This document shows, one piece after another, positions 18,811 to 27,951 of a stretch of 64,000 bases of DNA. The translations under genes and the position numbers were made by a program. The number at the start of each line of letters is the position of its first letter. Within the stretch, counting starts at the first letter, position 1. Source of the DNA: Pelagimonas sp. (GTDB lineage: Bacteria > Pseudomonadota > Alphaproteobacteria > Rhodobacterales > Rhodobacteraceae); NCBI GenBank assembly GCA_025210345.1, contig JAOARX010000027.1, positions 1 to 64,000 on the forward strand, written 5' to 3'. The notes under the pieces are model-generated. The model saw nothing but the letters and a program-made list of their open reading frames with translations, searched no databases and was not told the origin of the DNA.

Positions 18811-21800
18811 ATGTCGAAAGAGCTCATCACATTTGGCGGTGCCCCCGAAGGATTTGACGCCCGTCTGGTTCTGGACGAAGTCGCAAAACGCAGCGGGCCG
18901 GTGGTGCATGTCGCGCGGGACGACAAACGGCTGGCATCCATGCGGGATTCGCTGGCGATCTTTGCCCCTGACATGCCGGTTCTGACCTTTCCAGGCTGGG
19001 ATTGCGTGCCCTATGACCGGGTATCGCCAAATGCTGAACTCTCGGCGGCGCGGATGGCGACGCTGGCGGCGTTGGTGCATCAGATGCCGCAGCAGTTCGT
19101 CTTGCTCACCACTTTGTCGGCGGCGACGCAACGCATACCCGCGCGTGACGTGCTGCAATCGGCTGCGTTTTCGGCGCGTGTCGGCGATCGTGTGAACGAA
19201 GAAAGGTTGCGTAACTTTCTGGTTCGCATGGGATTTTCCCAGGCCCCCACGGTGATGGAACCGGGGGATTACGCGATCCGCGGGGGGATTGTCGATATCT
19301 TCCCGCCCGGGCATTCCGCCCCGGTCAGGCTGGATTTCTTTGGCGATGTTCTGGATGGCGCCCGCCGGTTTGATCCGGCCAATCAACGCACCACGGAAAA
19401 GCTTGATTTCATTGAACTTGCCCCGGTGTCCGAGGTCATCCTGGATGAGGCGGCGATCACGCGGTTTCGTCAGAATTATCGCATCGAATTTGGCGCCGCG
19501 GGCACCGATGATCCGCTGTACGAAGCCGTCAGCGCCGGGCGCAAACACCAAGGGATCGAACATTGGCTGCCGTTTTTCCATGAGCGGCTTGAAACCTTGT
19601 TTGACTATCTCCCGGATGTGCCGGTGATGTTGGATGATCAGACCTCGGCCGCGCGTTTGGCGCGCTGGGACAGTATCGCGGATCAATACGAAACCCGAAA
19701 GCACGCGCTTTCCCAGAAAAAGACCATGGGATCAACGGTTTACAAGCCGGTTTTGCCAGATCACCTTTACCTTGATGATGCGGCGTGGTCAAAAGCGGTT
19801 GCCGGGCGCCGGGTGGTTCAAATGCACCCGTTGCCACAGGCCAGCGGACCGGGGGTCGTCGATGCAGGTGGCCGTGTCGGGCGCAATTTTTCGCCCGAGC
19901 GCCAATTGGAAAATGTAAGCCTTTTCAGCGCCCTGTCCGATCATATTCAGACAAGACTTGCCGAGGGCCCCGTGGTCATCGCCTCCTATTCCGAGGGGGC
20001 GCGCGAACGATTGACCGGGCTGATCGAAGATGAGGGGCTGGCCGATACGATTCCTGTCAAAGACCTGACGCGCATTGGAAAATCCGGGCTTTATCTGGCG
20101 GTCTGGTCGCTTGAGGCGGGGTTTGTCGCGCCTTGGGGGGATCGTCAGCTCACGGTTGTTTCCGAACAGGACGTGTTGGGCGATCGCCTGATCCGCGCGC
20201 CCCGCAAACGCCGCAAGGCCGAGAATTTTCTGACCGAAACCCAAAGCCTGTCGCCCGGGGATCTGGTTGTGCATGTGGATCATGGCATCGGCCGCTATCA
20301 TGGGCTTGAGGTGATCACGGCAGCGGGCGCAGCCCATGAATGTATCAGCCTCGAATATGCTGAGAGCGCACGGCTGTATCTGCCGGTTGAAAACATCGAA
20401 CTGCTGTCGAAATACGGCCACGACGAAGGTCTGCTGGATCGGCTGGGGGGTGGTGCGTGGCAGGCGAAGAAAGCCAAACTCAAAGAGCGCATCCGCGAGA
20501 TGGCTGATCGCCTGATCCGTATCGCGGCGGAACGCGCCTTGCGCAAAGCGCCGGTCATGGATCCTCCGGTGGGGGCGTTCGAAAGCTTTTCCGCACGGTT
20601 CCCATACCAGGAAACCGATGACCAGCTGGGTGCGATTGAGGATGTGATCGGCGATATGCACTCGGGGCAGCCGATGGACCGTCTGATTTGTGGCGATGTG
20701 GGCTTTGGCAAGACCGAAGTCGCCATGCGTGCCGCCTTTGTGGCTGTCATGAGCGGCGTTCAGGTCGCGGTCGTGGCACCCACAACCCTGTTGGCGCGTC
20801 AGCATTACAAGTCATTTGCCGAACGGTTTCGGGGCTTTCCTGTAGAGGTCTCCCCCTTGTCACGGTTTGTGGGTACAAAACAGGCCAGCCAGACCCGCGA
20901 AGGCATTTCCCGGGGTACCGTGGACATTGCGATTGGCACGCATGCCCTGTTGGCCAAAAACATTCGCTTCAACAACCTGGGCCTGTTGATCATCGACGAA
21001 GAACAGCACTTTGGCGTGCAGCACAAAGAGCGGCTGAAACAGCTGCGCAGCGATATTCACGTGCTGACCCTGACGGCGACGCCCATCCCCCGGACGCTGC
21101 AACTGTCGCTGACGGGGGTGCGGGATCTGTCGATCATTGGCACGCCGCCGGTGGACCGTCTGGTGATCCGCACCTATGTGTCTGAATTCGATCCGGTCAC
21201 GATCCGCGAGGCCCTGCTGCGCGAACACTATCGCGGTGGTCAGAGCTTTTACGTGGTGCCCCGGATCAAGGATCTGCCCGAGGTCGAAGAGTTTTTGAAA
21301 AACCAGATGCCGGAACTGAGCTACGTCGTCGCCCATGGGCAGATGGCCGCGGGGGATCTGGATGAGCGCATGAACGCGTTCTACGACGGGAAATATGATG
21401 TGCTTTTGGCGACCACGATTGTGGAATCCGGGCTGGATATCCCGACCGCGAACACGATGGTGGTGCACCGCGCGGATATGTTTGGCCTCAGCCAGCTTTA
21501 CCAGATCAGGGGACGTGTGGGTCGCTCAAAGACCCGGGCCTATTGTTACCTGACCACCAAACCCCAGGGCAAATTGACTGCCACCGCGGAAAAACGTCTG
21601 CGGGTTCTGGGCAGCATTGATACCCTGGGCGCGGGCTTTAGCCTTGCCTCGCAAGACCTTGATATCAGGGGCGCAGGCAATCTTTTGGGCGAAGAGCAAT
21701 CCGGTCAGATGCGCGATGTCGGCTATGAGCTGTATCAATCCATGCTCGAAGAGGCGATTGCCAAGATCAAGTCCGGACAGATGGAGGGGCTGACCGATGA

Positions 21801-22275
21801 CGATGGTCAATGGGCGCCGCAGATCAACCTGGGCGTGCCGGTTCTGATCCCCGAAGATTACGTGCCCGATCTGGATGTGCGCCTGGGGCTCTACCGGCGT
21901 CTATCGGCCCTGACGACCAAAGTGGAACTCGAAGGGTTTGCCGCCGAGTTGATCGACCGCTTTGGCAAGCTCCCGCGTGAGGTCAACACCCTGATGCTGG
22001 TGGTGCGGATCAAGGCCATGTGCAAACGCGCAGGCATTGCCAAAATGGATGGCGGACCCAAGGGCGCGACCATTCAGTTCCACAACGACAAATTTGCCAA
22101 GCCAGAGGGGCTGGTGGGCTTTATCGCCGCGCAAAACGGCACCGCCAAGATCAAGGACAACAAGATCGTCGTGCGACGCGATTGGGGCACGGACAAGGAC
22201 AAGATCCAGGGCGCCTTTGCCATCGCCCGCGACCTGGCCGAGGCCGCAGGGGCGATCAAGCGCAAAAAGAAATGA
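18811..22275 (+). CDS. mfd: Transcription-repair coupling factor
   Basis: 1154 aa from the ATG at 18811 (AGAGAGA upstream). Mfd removes RNA polymerase stalled at DNA lesions and recruits UvrA. The order is UvrB-like N-terminal module, then the RNA-polymerase-interacting domain near residue 485 (SPGDLVVHVDHGIGRYHGLE), then the RecG-like translocase with Walker A GFGKTE near 630 and DEEQHFG near 729, then the TRG motif region (IRGRVGRSKTRAYCYL), then the C-terminal UvrA-inhibitory domain. All are intact and length is normal. Confidence 0.98.
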   Translation: MSKELITFGGAPEGFDARLVLDEVAKRSGPVVHVARDDKRLASMRDSLAIFAPDMPVLTFPGWDCVPYDRVSPNAELSAARMATLAALVHQMPQQFVLLTTLSAATQRIPARDVLQSAAFSARVGDRVNEERLRNFLVRMGFSQAPTVMEPGDYAIRGGIVDIFPPGHSAPVRLDFFGDVLDGARRFDPANQRTTEKLDFIELAPVSEVILDEAAITRFRQNYRIEFGAAGTDDPLYEAVSAGRKHQGIEHWLPFFHERLETLFDYLPDVPVMLDDQTSAARLARWDSIADQYETRKHALSQKKTMGSTVYKPVLPDHLYLDDAAWSKAVAGRRVVQMHPLPQASGPGVVDAGGRVGRNFSPERQLENVSLFSALSDHIQTRLAEGPVVIASYSEGARERLTGLIEDEGLADTIPVKDLTRIGKSGLYLAVWSLEAGFVAPWGDRQLTVVSEQDVLGDRLIRAPRKRRKAENFLTETQSLSPGDLVVHVDHGIGRYHGLEVITAAGAAHECISLEYAESARLYLPVENIELLSKYGHDEGLLDRLGGGAWQAKKAKLKERIREMADRLIRIAAERALRKAPVMDPPVGAFESFSARFPYQETDDQLGAIEDVIGDMHSGQPMDRLICGDVGFGKTEVAMRAAFVAVMSGVQVAVVAPTTLLARQHYKSFAERFRGFPVEVSPLSRFVGTKQASQTREGISRGTVDIAIGTHALLAKNIRFNNLGLLIIDEEQHFGVQHKERLKQLRSDIHVLTLTATPIPRTLQLSLTGVRDLSIIGTPPVDRLVIRTYVSEFDPVTIREALLREHYRGGQSFYVVPRIKDLPEVEEFLKNQMPELSYVVAHGQMAAGDLDERMNAFYDGKYDVLLATTIVESGLDIPTANTMVVHRADMFGLSQLYQIRGRVGRSKTRAYCYLTTKPQGKLTATAEKRLRVLGSIDTLGAGFSLASQDLDIRGAGNLLGEEQSGQMRDVGYELYQSMLEEAIAKIKSGQMEGLTDDDGQWAPQINLGVPVLIPEDYVPDLDVRLGLYRRLSALTTKVELEGFAAELIDRFGKLPREVNTLMLVVRIKAMCKRAGIAKMDGGPKGATIQFHNDKFAKPEGLVGFIAAQNGTAKIKDNKIVVRRDWGTDKDKIQGAFAIARDLAEAAGAIKRKKK

Positions 22276-22437
22276 CGGGGCGGCAACCGGGGACTGCGGG
22301 CGCGGGACTTGGGTTTCGCGCCGTTCGCGCCAATAGATACATTTTCACCACATGTTAGCCGTGATTTGCTCTGGACGACGTCCGGTTTGATCCTACATAT
22401 AGCCCCGAAGACTTCTCATCAGCAAAGGGGGACAACT

Positions 22438-22911
22438 ATGTCGATCACAGAACAGGACCTTGCACAGGCGCGCCAGGCATGGGGCGAGGGGTTAATCGCA
22501 ATCTCGAAAGCCTATGAAGAGGGCGGCATCGAGGCCGCGCGCCCGGTGGCCGAAGCGGTTCTGGACGGGGCTTATGGCTATGATCTGGGGCCCGTTTTGT
22601 TCAAACCCACTCTGGCAAGCGGGGATCAGACCTTTCGCCCGACACGCCAGGGGGCACTGTCTTATTTCGTTGCGCACGACGATGAATATGCGCTGGACGG
22701 CGGCTTTGCCCTCAAGGGCTGGCGCGAAATGGACAGCGTCACCTCGGCCAGCTTTATCGAAGGCGACGTTGGCATGTGGATGGGCTGGGTGATCCTGACC
22801 GACAAAGACGGCGGCGTGACCAAGGTCGACAAGACCTTTGGATACAAGAAAGACGCGGATGGGGTGATGCGCATTGTGCTGCACCATTCGTCTTTGCCGC
22901 ATCAGCCTTAA
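22438..22911 (+). CDS. NTF2/SnoaL-like (CaMKII-association-domain-type) hypothetical protein
   Basis: 157 aa from the ATG at 22438, which has AAGGGGG upstream; the frame is open further upstream without a good start. The C-terminal signature, KTFGYKKDADGVMRIVLHHS, resembles the end of CaMKII-AD/SnoaL-like domains, where a basic strand is followed by HHSS. That fold forms small cone-shaped dimers that bind small ligands or catalyse simple reactions. There is no signal peptide. Similar proteins are common in roseobacters, but the function is unknown to me. A terminator follows at 22956. Confidence 0.75.
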   Translation: MSITEQDLAQARQAWGEGLIAISKAYEEGGIEAARPVAEAVLDGAYGYDLGPVLFKPTLASGDQTFRPTRQGALSYFVAHDDEYALDGGFALKGWREMDSVTSASFIEGDVGMWMGWVILTDKDGGVTKVDKTFGYKKDADGVMRIVLHHSSLPHQP

Positions 22912-22955
22912 TCACCGGCGCCAAAGTTTGGCGCACCATTCGATCTTACGGAAAA

Positions 22956-22977
22956 AAGGGCGGGAAATCCCGCCCTT
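22956..22977. terminator. Bidirectional terminator
   Basis: A perfect 10-bp stem AAGGGCGGGA/TCCCGCCCTT with a 2-nt centre, between two convergent genes. A-run precedes it for the minus-strand transcript and TTTT follows shortly on the plus strand. Confidence 0.75.
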
Positions 22978-23001
22978 ATGCTTTTCTACTGAGACAAAGC
23001 C

Positions 23002-24066
23002 TTAACCGCGGCGGCGGCGACGGCCACCCCGGCCACCCGCAGCGTCATCGGTGGATTTGTTGAACTTGATCCATTCCGCACCACCGTCGTCATTGTTGGT
23101 CAGGAAGTTGGCGGCACGGATCGCCTCCATTTCCTTGCCAGCGCGCGGCTTGGTTGAGCCCATCCCGAACAGTTTGACAAAGGCTTCGTCATCCATGCCT
23201 TCGGGAAGGACCACGCCTGCGGCCTCAACCTCGGCCTTTTTCTCAGCGATCTTTTTCGGGCCGATGGGCAGCGCGACCGGGTTCATGATGGCCGAGGTCA
23301 TGCCCGTGGCCATCGCCATCGGCAAGAAGGCGTTGTTGATGCCGTGACGGTTGGGCAGACCAAACGAGATGTTCGACGCACCGCAGGTGGTGTTCACACC
23401 CAGCTCATTGCGCAGACGGCGGTTCAGTTCGAACACCTGCAGGCCGGCTGTGCCCATGGCGCCCACGGGCATCACCAGCGGATCCACCACGATGTCATGC
23501 GCGGGGATGCCAAAATCTGCTGCGCGTTCCACGATCTTTTTCGCAACGGCGAAACGCACTTCGGGGTCTTCGGAAATGCCGGTGTCATCGTTTGAAATCG
23601 CCACGACCGGAACATTGTATTTCTTGACCAGCGGCAAAACGATCTCAAGACGCTCTTCTTCACCGGTGACCGAGTTCAGCAGGGGGCGGCCTTCGGCGGC
23701 TTCCAGACCGGCCTCAAGGGCGCCGGGCACCGAGCTGTCGATGCACAGCGGGCAGTCGGTCACGGCTTGGACGCGCTTGACCAGCTCACGCATCAGGTCA
23801 GGCTCAACAAAGTTGTTGTCCGCATAGCGCGGATCTTCGGCCATCTTGTTCGAGAACACCGCACCCGAGTTGATGTCAAGCACGGTGGCGCCCGCCGCGA
23901 CCTGCGCCAAAGCATCGGCTTCAACGCGGCTGAAATCGCCTGCTTCCAGTTCGGTGTTAAGGATCTTGCGCCCCGTCGGGTTGATCCGTTCCCCGATCAC
24001 CGTAAAGGGCTGATCGAACCCCATGATCGTGGTTTTTGTTTTTGATTCAATGATGGTACGGGTCAT
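23002..24066 (-). CDS. Pterin-binding methyltransferase (methyltetrahydrofolate:corrinoid type; probable split methionine-synthase component)
   Basis: 354 aa with a DHPS-like TIM barrel: FTVIGERINPTGRK, VLDINSGAV, CPLCIDSSVPGALEAGLE, GRPLLNSVTGEEER, VVAISNDDTG, and TTCGASNISFGLPNR match the methyl-THF-binding domain of MetH/AcsE enzymes. It probably moves a methyl group from methyl-THF to a corrinoid protein. From memory, roseobacters such as Phaeobacter use a methionine synthase split into separate proteins, and this fits its pterin-binding part. No corrinoid protein or homocysteine domain is adjacent. The C terminus is odd: GGRGGRRRRRG, an Arg/Gly tail. The metF-like gene ends 15 bp upstream. 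Confidence 0.85.
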   Translation of the reverse strand: MTRTIIESKTKTTIMGFDQPFTVIGERINPTGRKILNTELEAGDFSRVEADALAQVAAGATVLDINSGAVFSNKMAEDPRYADNNFVEPDLMRELVKRVQAVTDCPLCIDSSVPGALEAGLEAAEGRPLLNSVTGEEERLEIVLPLVKKYNVPVVAISNDDTGISEDPEVRFAVAKKIVERAADFGIPAHDIVVDPLVMPVGAMGTAGLQVFELNRRLRNELGVNTTCGASNISFGLPNRHGINNAFLPMAMATGMTSAIMNPVALPIGPKKIAEKKAEVEAAGVVLPEGMDDEAFVKLFGMGSTKPRAGKEMEAIRAANFLTNNDDGGAEWIKFNKSTDDAAGGRGGRRRRRG

Positions 24067-24081
24067 AGTTGATCCTGAATG

Positions 24082-25014
24082 TTAGCTGTTGGCGGGGGCG
24101 GTGTTTTCGCCGCCGTGCTCGATGGCCCAATTTGCATTGGTCTTGATCCCGCCCAGCGGGAAGAAGTGCACCTGGGTGATGTTAAAGTCCGGGTTCGCGG
24201 CCTTGTGCGCCGCCAGACCGGTTAGAACCTCGGTGGGTTCATGCGGCAGCAGCAGCTTGGTCACGTCTTTCGCGCGTTTTTGCAGCACTTTCAAAGAGGG
24301 CCCCACGCCGCAGGCGATGGCGAATTTGATCATGGTTTGCAGCTTGGCCGGACCGGCGATGCCAATGTGAATGGGCAGGTTCATCCCGCGTTCAGCCAGC
24401 TCATTGGCCCATGCGATCACGGGATCGGCCTCAAAGCAGAACTGGGTGGCCAGCGCCATCTCGGCATCGGTGCGCTTGGAGAACTCTTGCTTCCAGTCCA
24501 GTGCCGCATAGGTGTTGGCGCGCCCGCCCTTGGGGTCGATATCAAGGTTCGGTTCCGGGTGGCCCGCCACGTGAAGGTTGGTAAAGCCCGCCTGGTCGAA
24601 CAACCCGGTTTCCAACAGCTGCATCGAGCTGTCGAATTCCCCCACCGGATTGGCGACACCACCTGCCAGGATCAACCCCTGTTTGACGTCGGCTTCGCCC
24701 TGATATTGCGCAATCCAATCGGCCAGGGTGGCCTTGTCCTTGATGATGCGCGCCGGGAAGTGGGGCATCACGTCATAGCCTTCGGCCTTGATACGCTTGG
24801 CGGTGGCGACCATGTCCTCAATCGGGGTGCCTTCGATATGGGCGATATAGACGCGCGTGCCCTCGGGCAGCAGGGCGCGGAAATCGTCGACCTTGGCCGC
24901 GGTGCGCGGCATGACCTCGATTGAATAGCCTTTCAAAAAGGCCTCAAGCTGGGCGTTCCCTGTGCCGTTGCCGGCAGTTGCGTCTTCACGCTTGCGAAAA
25001 TTAAGCAATGCCAT
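24082..25014 (-). CDS. Methylenetetrahydrofolate reductase (MetF-like)
   Basis: 310 aa from the ATG at 25014, chosen for AAGGAGG five bases upstream. It should reduce 5,10-methylene-THF to 5-methyl-THF using FAD and NAD(P)H. MetF-like features are VYIAHIEGTPIEDMVATA, YDVMPHFPARII, LILAGGVANPVGEF, ATQFCFEADPVIAW and LPIHIGIAGPAKL. The next gene downstream would use the product as methyl donor, so the pair forms a logical C1 route to methionine. The small gene upstream overlaps the long open frame but ends at 25032. Confidence 0.88.
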   Translation of the reverse strand: MALLNFRKREDATAGNGTGNAQLEAFLKGYSIEVMPRTAAKVDDFRALLPEGTRVYIAHIEGTPIEDMVATAKRIKAEGYDVMPHFPARIIKDKATLADWIAQYQGEADVKQGLILAGGVANPVGEFDSSMQLLETGLFDQAGFTNLHVAGHPEPNLDIDPKGGRANTYAALDWKQEFSKRTDAEMALATQFCFEADPVIAWANELAERGMNLPIHIGIAGPAKLQTMIKFAIACGVGPSLKVLQKRAKDVTKLLLPHEPTEVLTGLAAHKAANPDFNITQVHFFPLGGIKTNANWAIEHGGENTAPANS

Positions 25015-25031
25015 GATGGCCTCCTTCAACG

Positions 25032-25340
25032 TCATTGGGGCGCCTGAGCCCAACCTTCATTGGAGATCAGTTCAAGGATCCGGTCCTTGTCGTAGGTAAC
25101 GTCCAGTTCAGCGGCCTTAGCTTGTGCCGCTTCATTGGGGTCCCCTTCGATCTGAGCCTCCACAACCTTACGCCATTCTGCCAGATAGGCGTCGGTATCC
25201 GTCGCCCCCAGCTTCATGGCGGCCCGGTCAATGGCCTGCTCGAACCGTTCCGGCAGAACCACCTTGGCGCCACGACGGCCTTTGCCCACGATGACCTGGG
25301 CCGGAATGTCGCGCCAATACACGATGGTGAGATCTGCCAT
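25032..25340 (-). CDS. Small Virulence_fact-family protein of a C1 operon
   Basis: 102 aa. MADLTIVYWRDIPAQVIVGK and RRGAKVVLPERFEQAIDRAA are typical of a small conserved family that databases call 'virulence factor', a name with no bearing here. It is soluble. It is the first gene of a three-gene minus-strand operon with the MetF-like reductase (17-bp gap) and the pterin methyltransferase. The fixed context suggests a role in folate or corrinoid methyl transfer, perhaps as an accessory subunit. That is inference. Its 5' region has two stem-loops (25393-25464). Confidence 0.8.
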   Translation of the reverse strand: MADLTIVYWRDIPAQVIVGKGRRGAKVVLPERFEQAIDRAAMKLGATDTDAYLAEWRKVVEAQIEGDPNEAAQAKAAELDVTYDKDRILELISNEGWAQAPQ

Positions 25341-25392
25341 GATCTGATTCCTTATCTTTACGTTGCCAGAGTTTGACCTGCAAAAACCAAAT

Positions 25393-25464
25393 TGCGGCGT
25401 CGGATTTCGACCTAAGCCGCATCAACAGCGACAGGTTACCGAAACTCTGAGCCCGGTGTAACCG
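25393..25464 (-). promoter_or_regulatory. Possible structured leader of the C1 operon
   Basis: Two inverted repeats lie 53-124 bp upstream of the first gene of the operon: TGCGGC/GCCGCA at 25393-25398 and 25416-25421, and GGTTAC/GTAACC at 25435-25440 and 25459-25464. They do not match a SAM, SAH, THF or cobalamin riboswitch that I can recognise. Confidence 0.3.
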
Positions 25465-25596
25465 CCGCGCAGCCCCAAAGCGCTCACATCCAAGATGAGG
25501 AAAACTAATGTTGTGCTTGGCGATCTATGCGCCTTGCGCGGGGGGGCGGGGGCGCGTATCGTGACAGCAAGTTGAAATCGGAAGAGGCGCATCGTC

Positions 25597-26709
25597 ATGG
25601 CGCCCAAGCGTCCCAAGGCTGCGGGCGCATTCCCGAAACCGGTAGAGAGCCCCGCGCCGACACAGCCGGATCCCAACGCGCTTTATGCCGCGCTGGATCT
25701 TGGCACGAACAGTTGCCGCATGCTGATTGCCCAGCCAAAGGGCAGTCAATTCCATGTGGTCGACAGCTTTTCCAAGTCCGTCCAATTGGGGTACGGGCTT
25801 GAAAAGACTGGCAGGCTTAGCCGTTCTTCGATGCAAAGAACGGTGTCGGCGCTGCGCGTGTGTCGTCAGAAAATCGAACGGCACAAGGTCACGCGGATGC
25901 GGCTTGTCGCGACCGAAGCCTGTCGGCGTGCCCGCAATGCGCGCGAATTTATCCGCCATGTCAAACGCGAAACCGGACTCAAGCTGGAGATCATCAAAAC
26001 CGAAGAAGAGGCGCGTCTGGCCGTCATTTCCTGCGCGCCGCTTGTTTCAACCAAGACGGAACAGCTTTTGGTGGTGGATATCGGCGGTGGGTCGACCGAA
26101 TTGGTCTGGATTGACCTGTCCGGCGTTGAGCCGCGCGAACGCCCCCGCGCCATCATGCGGCTGCACGCCGGGTTCCATCCGCCCGAAAGCCCGTTTCCCG
26201 CGGCCAAGGTGGTCGATTGGATCAGCGTGCCGCTGGGGGTGGCCACATTGCGCGATCAGTTTTCCGACGTAGCCGATGATTCCGCGCGCTATGCGTTGAT
26301 GAGCTGGTTCTTTGAAGAACAGCTGGCCGAATTTTCCCCCTATCTGAACGAACAGGCGCGCGACGGGTTTCAGATTGTCGGCACCTCGGGCACCGTGACA
26401 ACGGTCGCCGCCTCGCACCTGGGGCTGCGGCGCTATGATCGCACCAAGGTGGACGGGCTGCGCATGAGCAGTGACCAGATCGACGCGGTGATTCAGCGCT
26501 ATCTTGATCTGGGGCCAACCGGCCGGCGGCGCGACCCCCGGATCGGACCGGATCGGCAGGCGCTGATCATGTCCGGCTCGGCGATTTTGCAGGCGCTGCT
26601 GCGGGCCTGGCCCACGGACCGCCTGAGCGTGGCCGATCGCGGTCTGCGCGAAGGCCTGCTGTATGCGCAGATGTCAGCGGATGGTGTTTTGGAAGACGGG
26701 CCGTTATAA
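25597..26709 (+). CDS. Ppx/GppA family phosphatase (exopolyphosphatase-like)
   Basis: 370 aa. The ASKHA-fold phosphate motifs are DLGTNSCRMLIAQPKG near residue 32 and VVDIGGGSTELVWID near 159, with TSGTVTTVAA later. Family members hydrolyse polyphosphate or pppGpp; the sequence does not say which. The protein is of the short form, without the C-terminal HD-like domain of E. coli Ppx (about 510 aa). A proline-rich N-terminal stretch (about 1-30) precedes the domain. It lies 61 bp upstream of rlmE, an arrangement common in this order, so they are likely co-transcribed. Confidence 0.9.
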   Translation: MAPKRPKAAGAFPKPVESPAPTQPDPNALYAALDLGTNSCRMLIAQPKGSQFHVVDSFSKSVQLGYGLEKTGRLSRSSMQRTVSALRVCRQKIERHKVTRMRLVATEACRRARNAREFIRHVKRETGLKLEIIKTEEEARLAVISCAPLVSTKTEQLLVVDIGGGSTELVWIDLSGVEPRERPRAIMRLHAGFHPPESPFPAAKVVDWISVPLGVATLRDQFSDVADDSARYALMSWFFEEQLAEFSPYLNEQARDGFQIVGTSGTVTTVAASHLGLRRYDRTKVDGLRMSSDQIDAVIQRYLDLGPTGRRRDPRIGPDRQALIMSGSAILQALLRAWPTDRLSVADRGLREGLLYAQMSADGVLEDGPL

Positions 26710-26770
26710 GGGCGCTTTGGTTTGGCAACGACGACCGGGGCGATGACGGGGCCCAAGAGGATCAGGACAG

Positions 26771-27490
26771 ATGGCAAAGAAACCGGGCAGCAGTAAAAAC
26801 GCATCGGGGCGCGGGCAACGTGACCTCAAGGTCAAGGTGAAATCCGCGCGCGGGCGCAAACTGTCCTCTACGCGGTGGTTGCAGCGGCAATTGAATGACC
26901 CCTACGTCAAACGCGCCAAGGAAGAGGGCTATCGCGGGCGCGCAGCCTTCAAGATCCTTGAGATCGACGACAAGTACCGCTTTCTTGTGCCGGGGGCGCG
27001 GGTGGTGGATCTGGGCTGTGCGCCCGGTGGCTGGTGTCAGGTGGCAACCAAGCGGGTCAATTCCTTTGGCGAGAAAAAAGGCAAGGCGGTTGGCTATGTT
27101 CTGGGGGTCGACCTGCAAGAGGTTGATCCCATCGCCGGGGCGGAAATTCACCAGTTGGATTTCATGGAAGACGGCGCCGACGACAAGGTCAAGGACTGGC
27201 TGGGGGGACCGGCCGACGTGGTGATGTCCGATATGGCGGCCTCGGCGTCCGGGCATAAACAGACCGACCACCTGAGAATCATCGCCCTGTGTGAGGCCGC
27301 GGCCTATCTGGCCTTTGACGTGCTTGAGGAAGGAGGCACATTTGTTGCAAAAGTGCTAGCGGGCGGGGCGGAAGAATCGCTTCAGCACATCCTCAAGCAG
27401 CGTTTTAACAAAGTTGCAAATTTCAAACCCCCATCCAGTCGCTCGGATTCATCCGAGAAATTCGTGGTCGCCATCGGCTTTCGCGGCTGA
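26771..27490 (+). CDS. rlmE: 23S rRNA (uridine2552-2'-O)-methyltransferase RlmE/FtsJ
   Basis: 239 aa. It methylates U2552 in the A-loop of 23S rRNA. The SAM-binding motif [15 protein letters not shown] lies near residue 78, and the catalytic K-D-K set is consistent with [27 protein letters not shown] and [12 protein letters not shown] basic N-terminal tail (about 1-35) is longer than in E. coli. It ends [15 protein letters not shown], as expected for the family. It follows the ppx-type gene. Confidence 0.95.
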   Translation: MAKKPGSSKNASGRGQRDLKVKVKSARGRKLSSTRWLQRQLNDPYVKRAKEEGYRGRAAFKILEIDDKYRFLVPGARVVDLGCAPGGWCQVATKRVNSFGEKKGKAVGYVLGVDLQEVDPIAGAEIHQLDFMEDGADDKVKDWLGGPADVVMSDMAASASGHKQTDHLRIIALCEAAAYLAFDVLEEGGTFVAKVLAGGAEESLQHILKQRFNKVANFKPPSSRSDSSEKFVVAIGFRG

Positions 27491-27705
27491 ACCCCCAGCG
27501 ACGCGCAGGCCGTGGCTTGAAAGGCGTTGAAATCCACTTCGGGCGTTTTGACCGGGCGTGTTGCGGGTTGCGTGATGGGCCTGTCAGCATCCCGCGGCCG
27601 GGAATCGGGCGTATCCAGATCCGGCAGTTCCAGATTTCGATGAAGTTCAAAAAGCCGGTTGAACCTGTCTGATTGGGGGGAGTGTCCGGTGAAATCCTGA
27701 GGCAT
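27382..27705 (-). CDS. Doubtful hypothetical protein antisense to the rlmE 3' end
   Basis: 107 codons from the ATG at 27705. The first two thirds fill the gap after rlmE with coding-like composition ([20 protein letters not shown]), but the last 109 bp run antisense through rlmE. There is no good ribosome-binding site. I recognise no family. It may be a real small gene ending inside rlmE, or chance. It otherwise accounts for the sequence between 27491 and 27705. Confidence 0.3.
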   Translation of the reverse strand: MPQDFTGHSPQSDRFNRLFELHRNLELPDLDTPDSRPRDADRPITQPATRPVKTPEVDFNAFQATACASLGVQPRKPMATTNFSDESERLDGGLKFATLLKRCLRMC

Positions 27706-27951
27706 GGGGAACTCGTTGCATCTGTACGGAATGTCCCAGATCTAGCCTTGGAATATGGCCAAGACCGCCCTTTCTGGCGGTTCGGATGCGGTTATTCGGT
27801 ACAAGTTTAATCAAAGGTGGCGCAGGCCCGTGACAGTAATGCGTGACGCATCTTGCATGTTTGGGAGCCTATCGCGCATGGTCGGCCCCATGGGGCGCTT
27901 TTACTCAGGTTGAAGCGCGACGCGAACACAGGCGATCAAGGGAGCATAGAA
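27706..27951. other. Intergenic region upstream of the carnitine dehydrogenase fusion
   Basis: No gene seen. It holds one inverted repeat, ACCGCC/GGCGGT (27764-27769 and 27776-27781), possibly a weak terminator, and the leader of the next gene. Together with the doubtful ORF before it, 460 bp here lack a secure gene. Confidence 0.5.
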
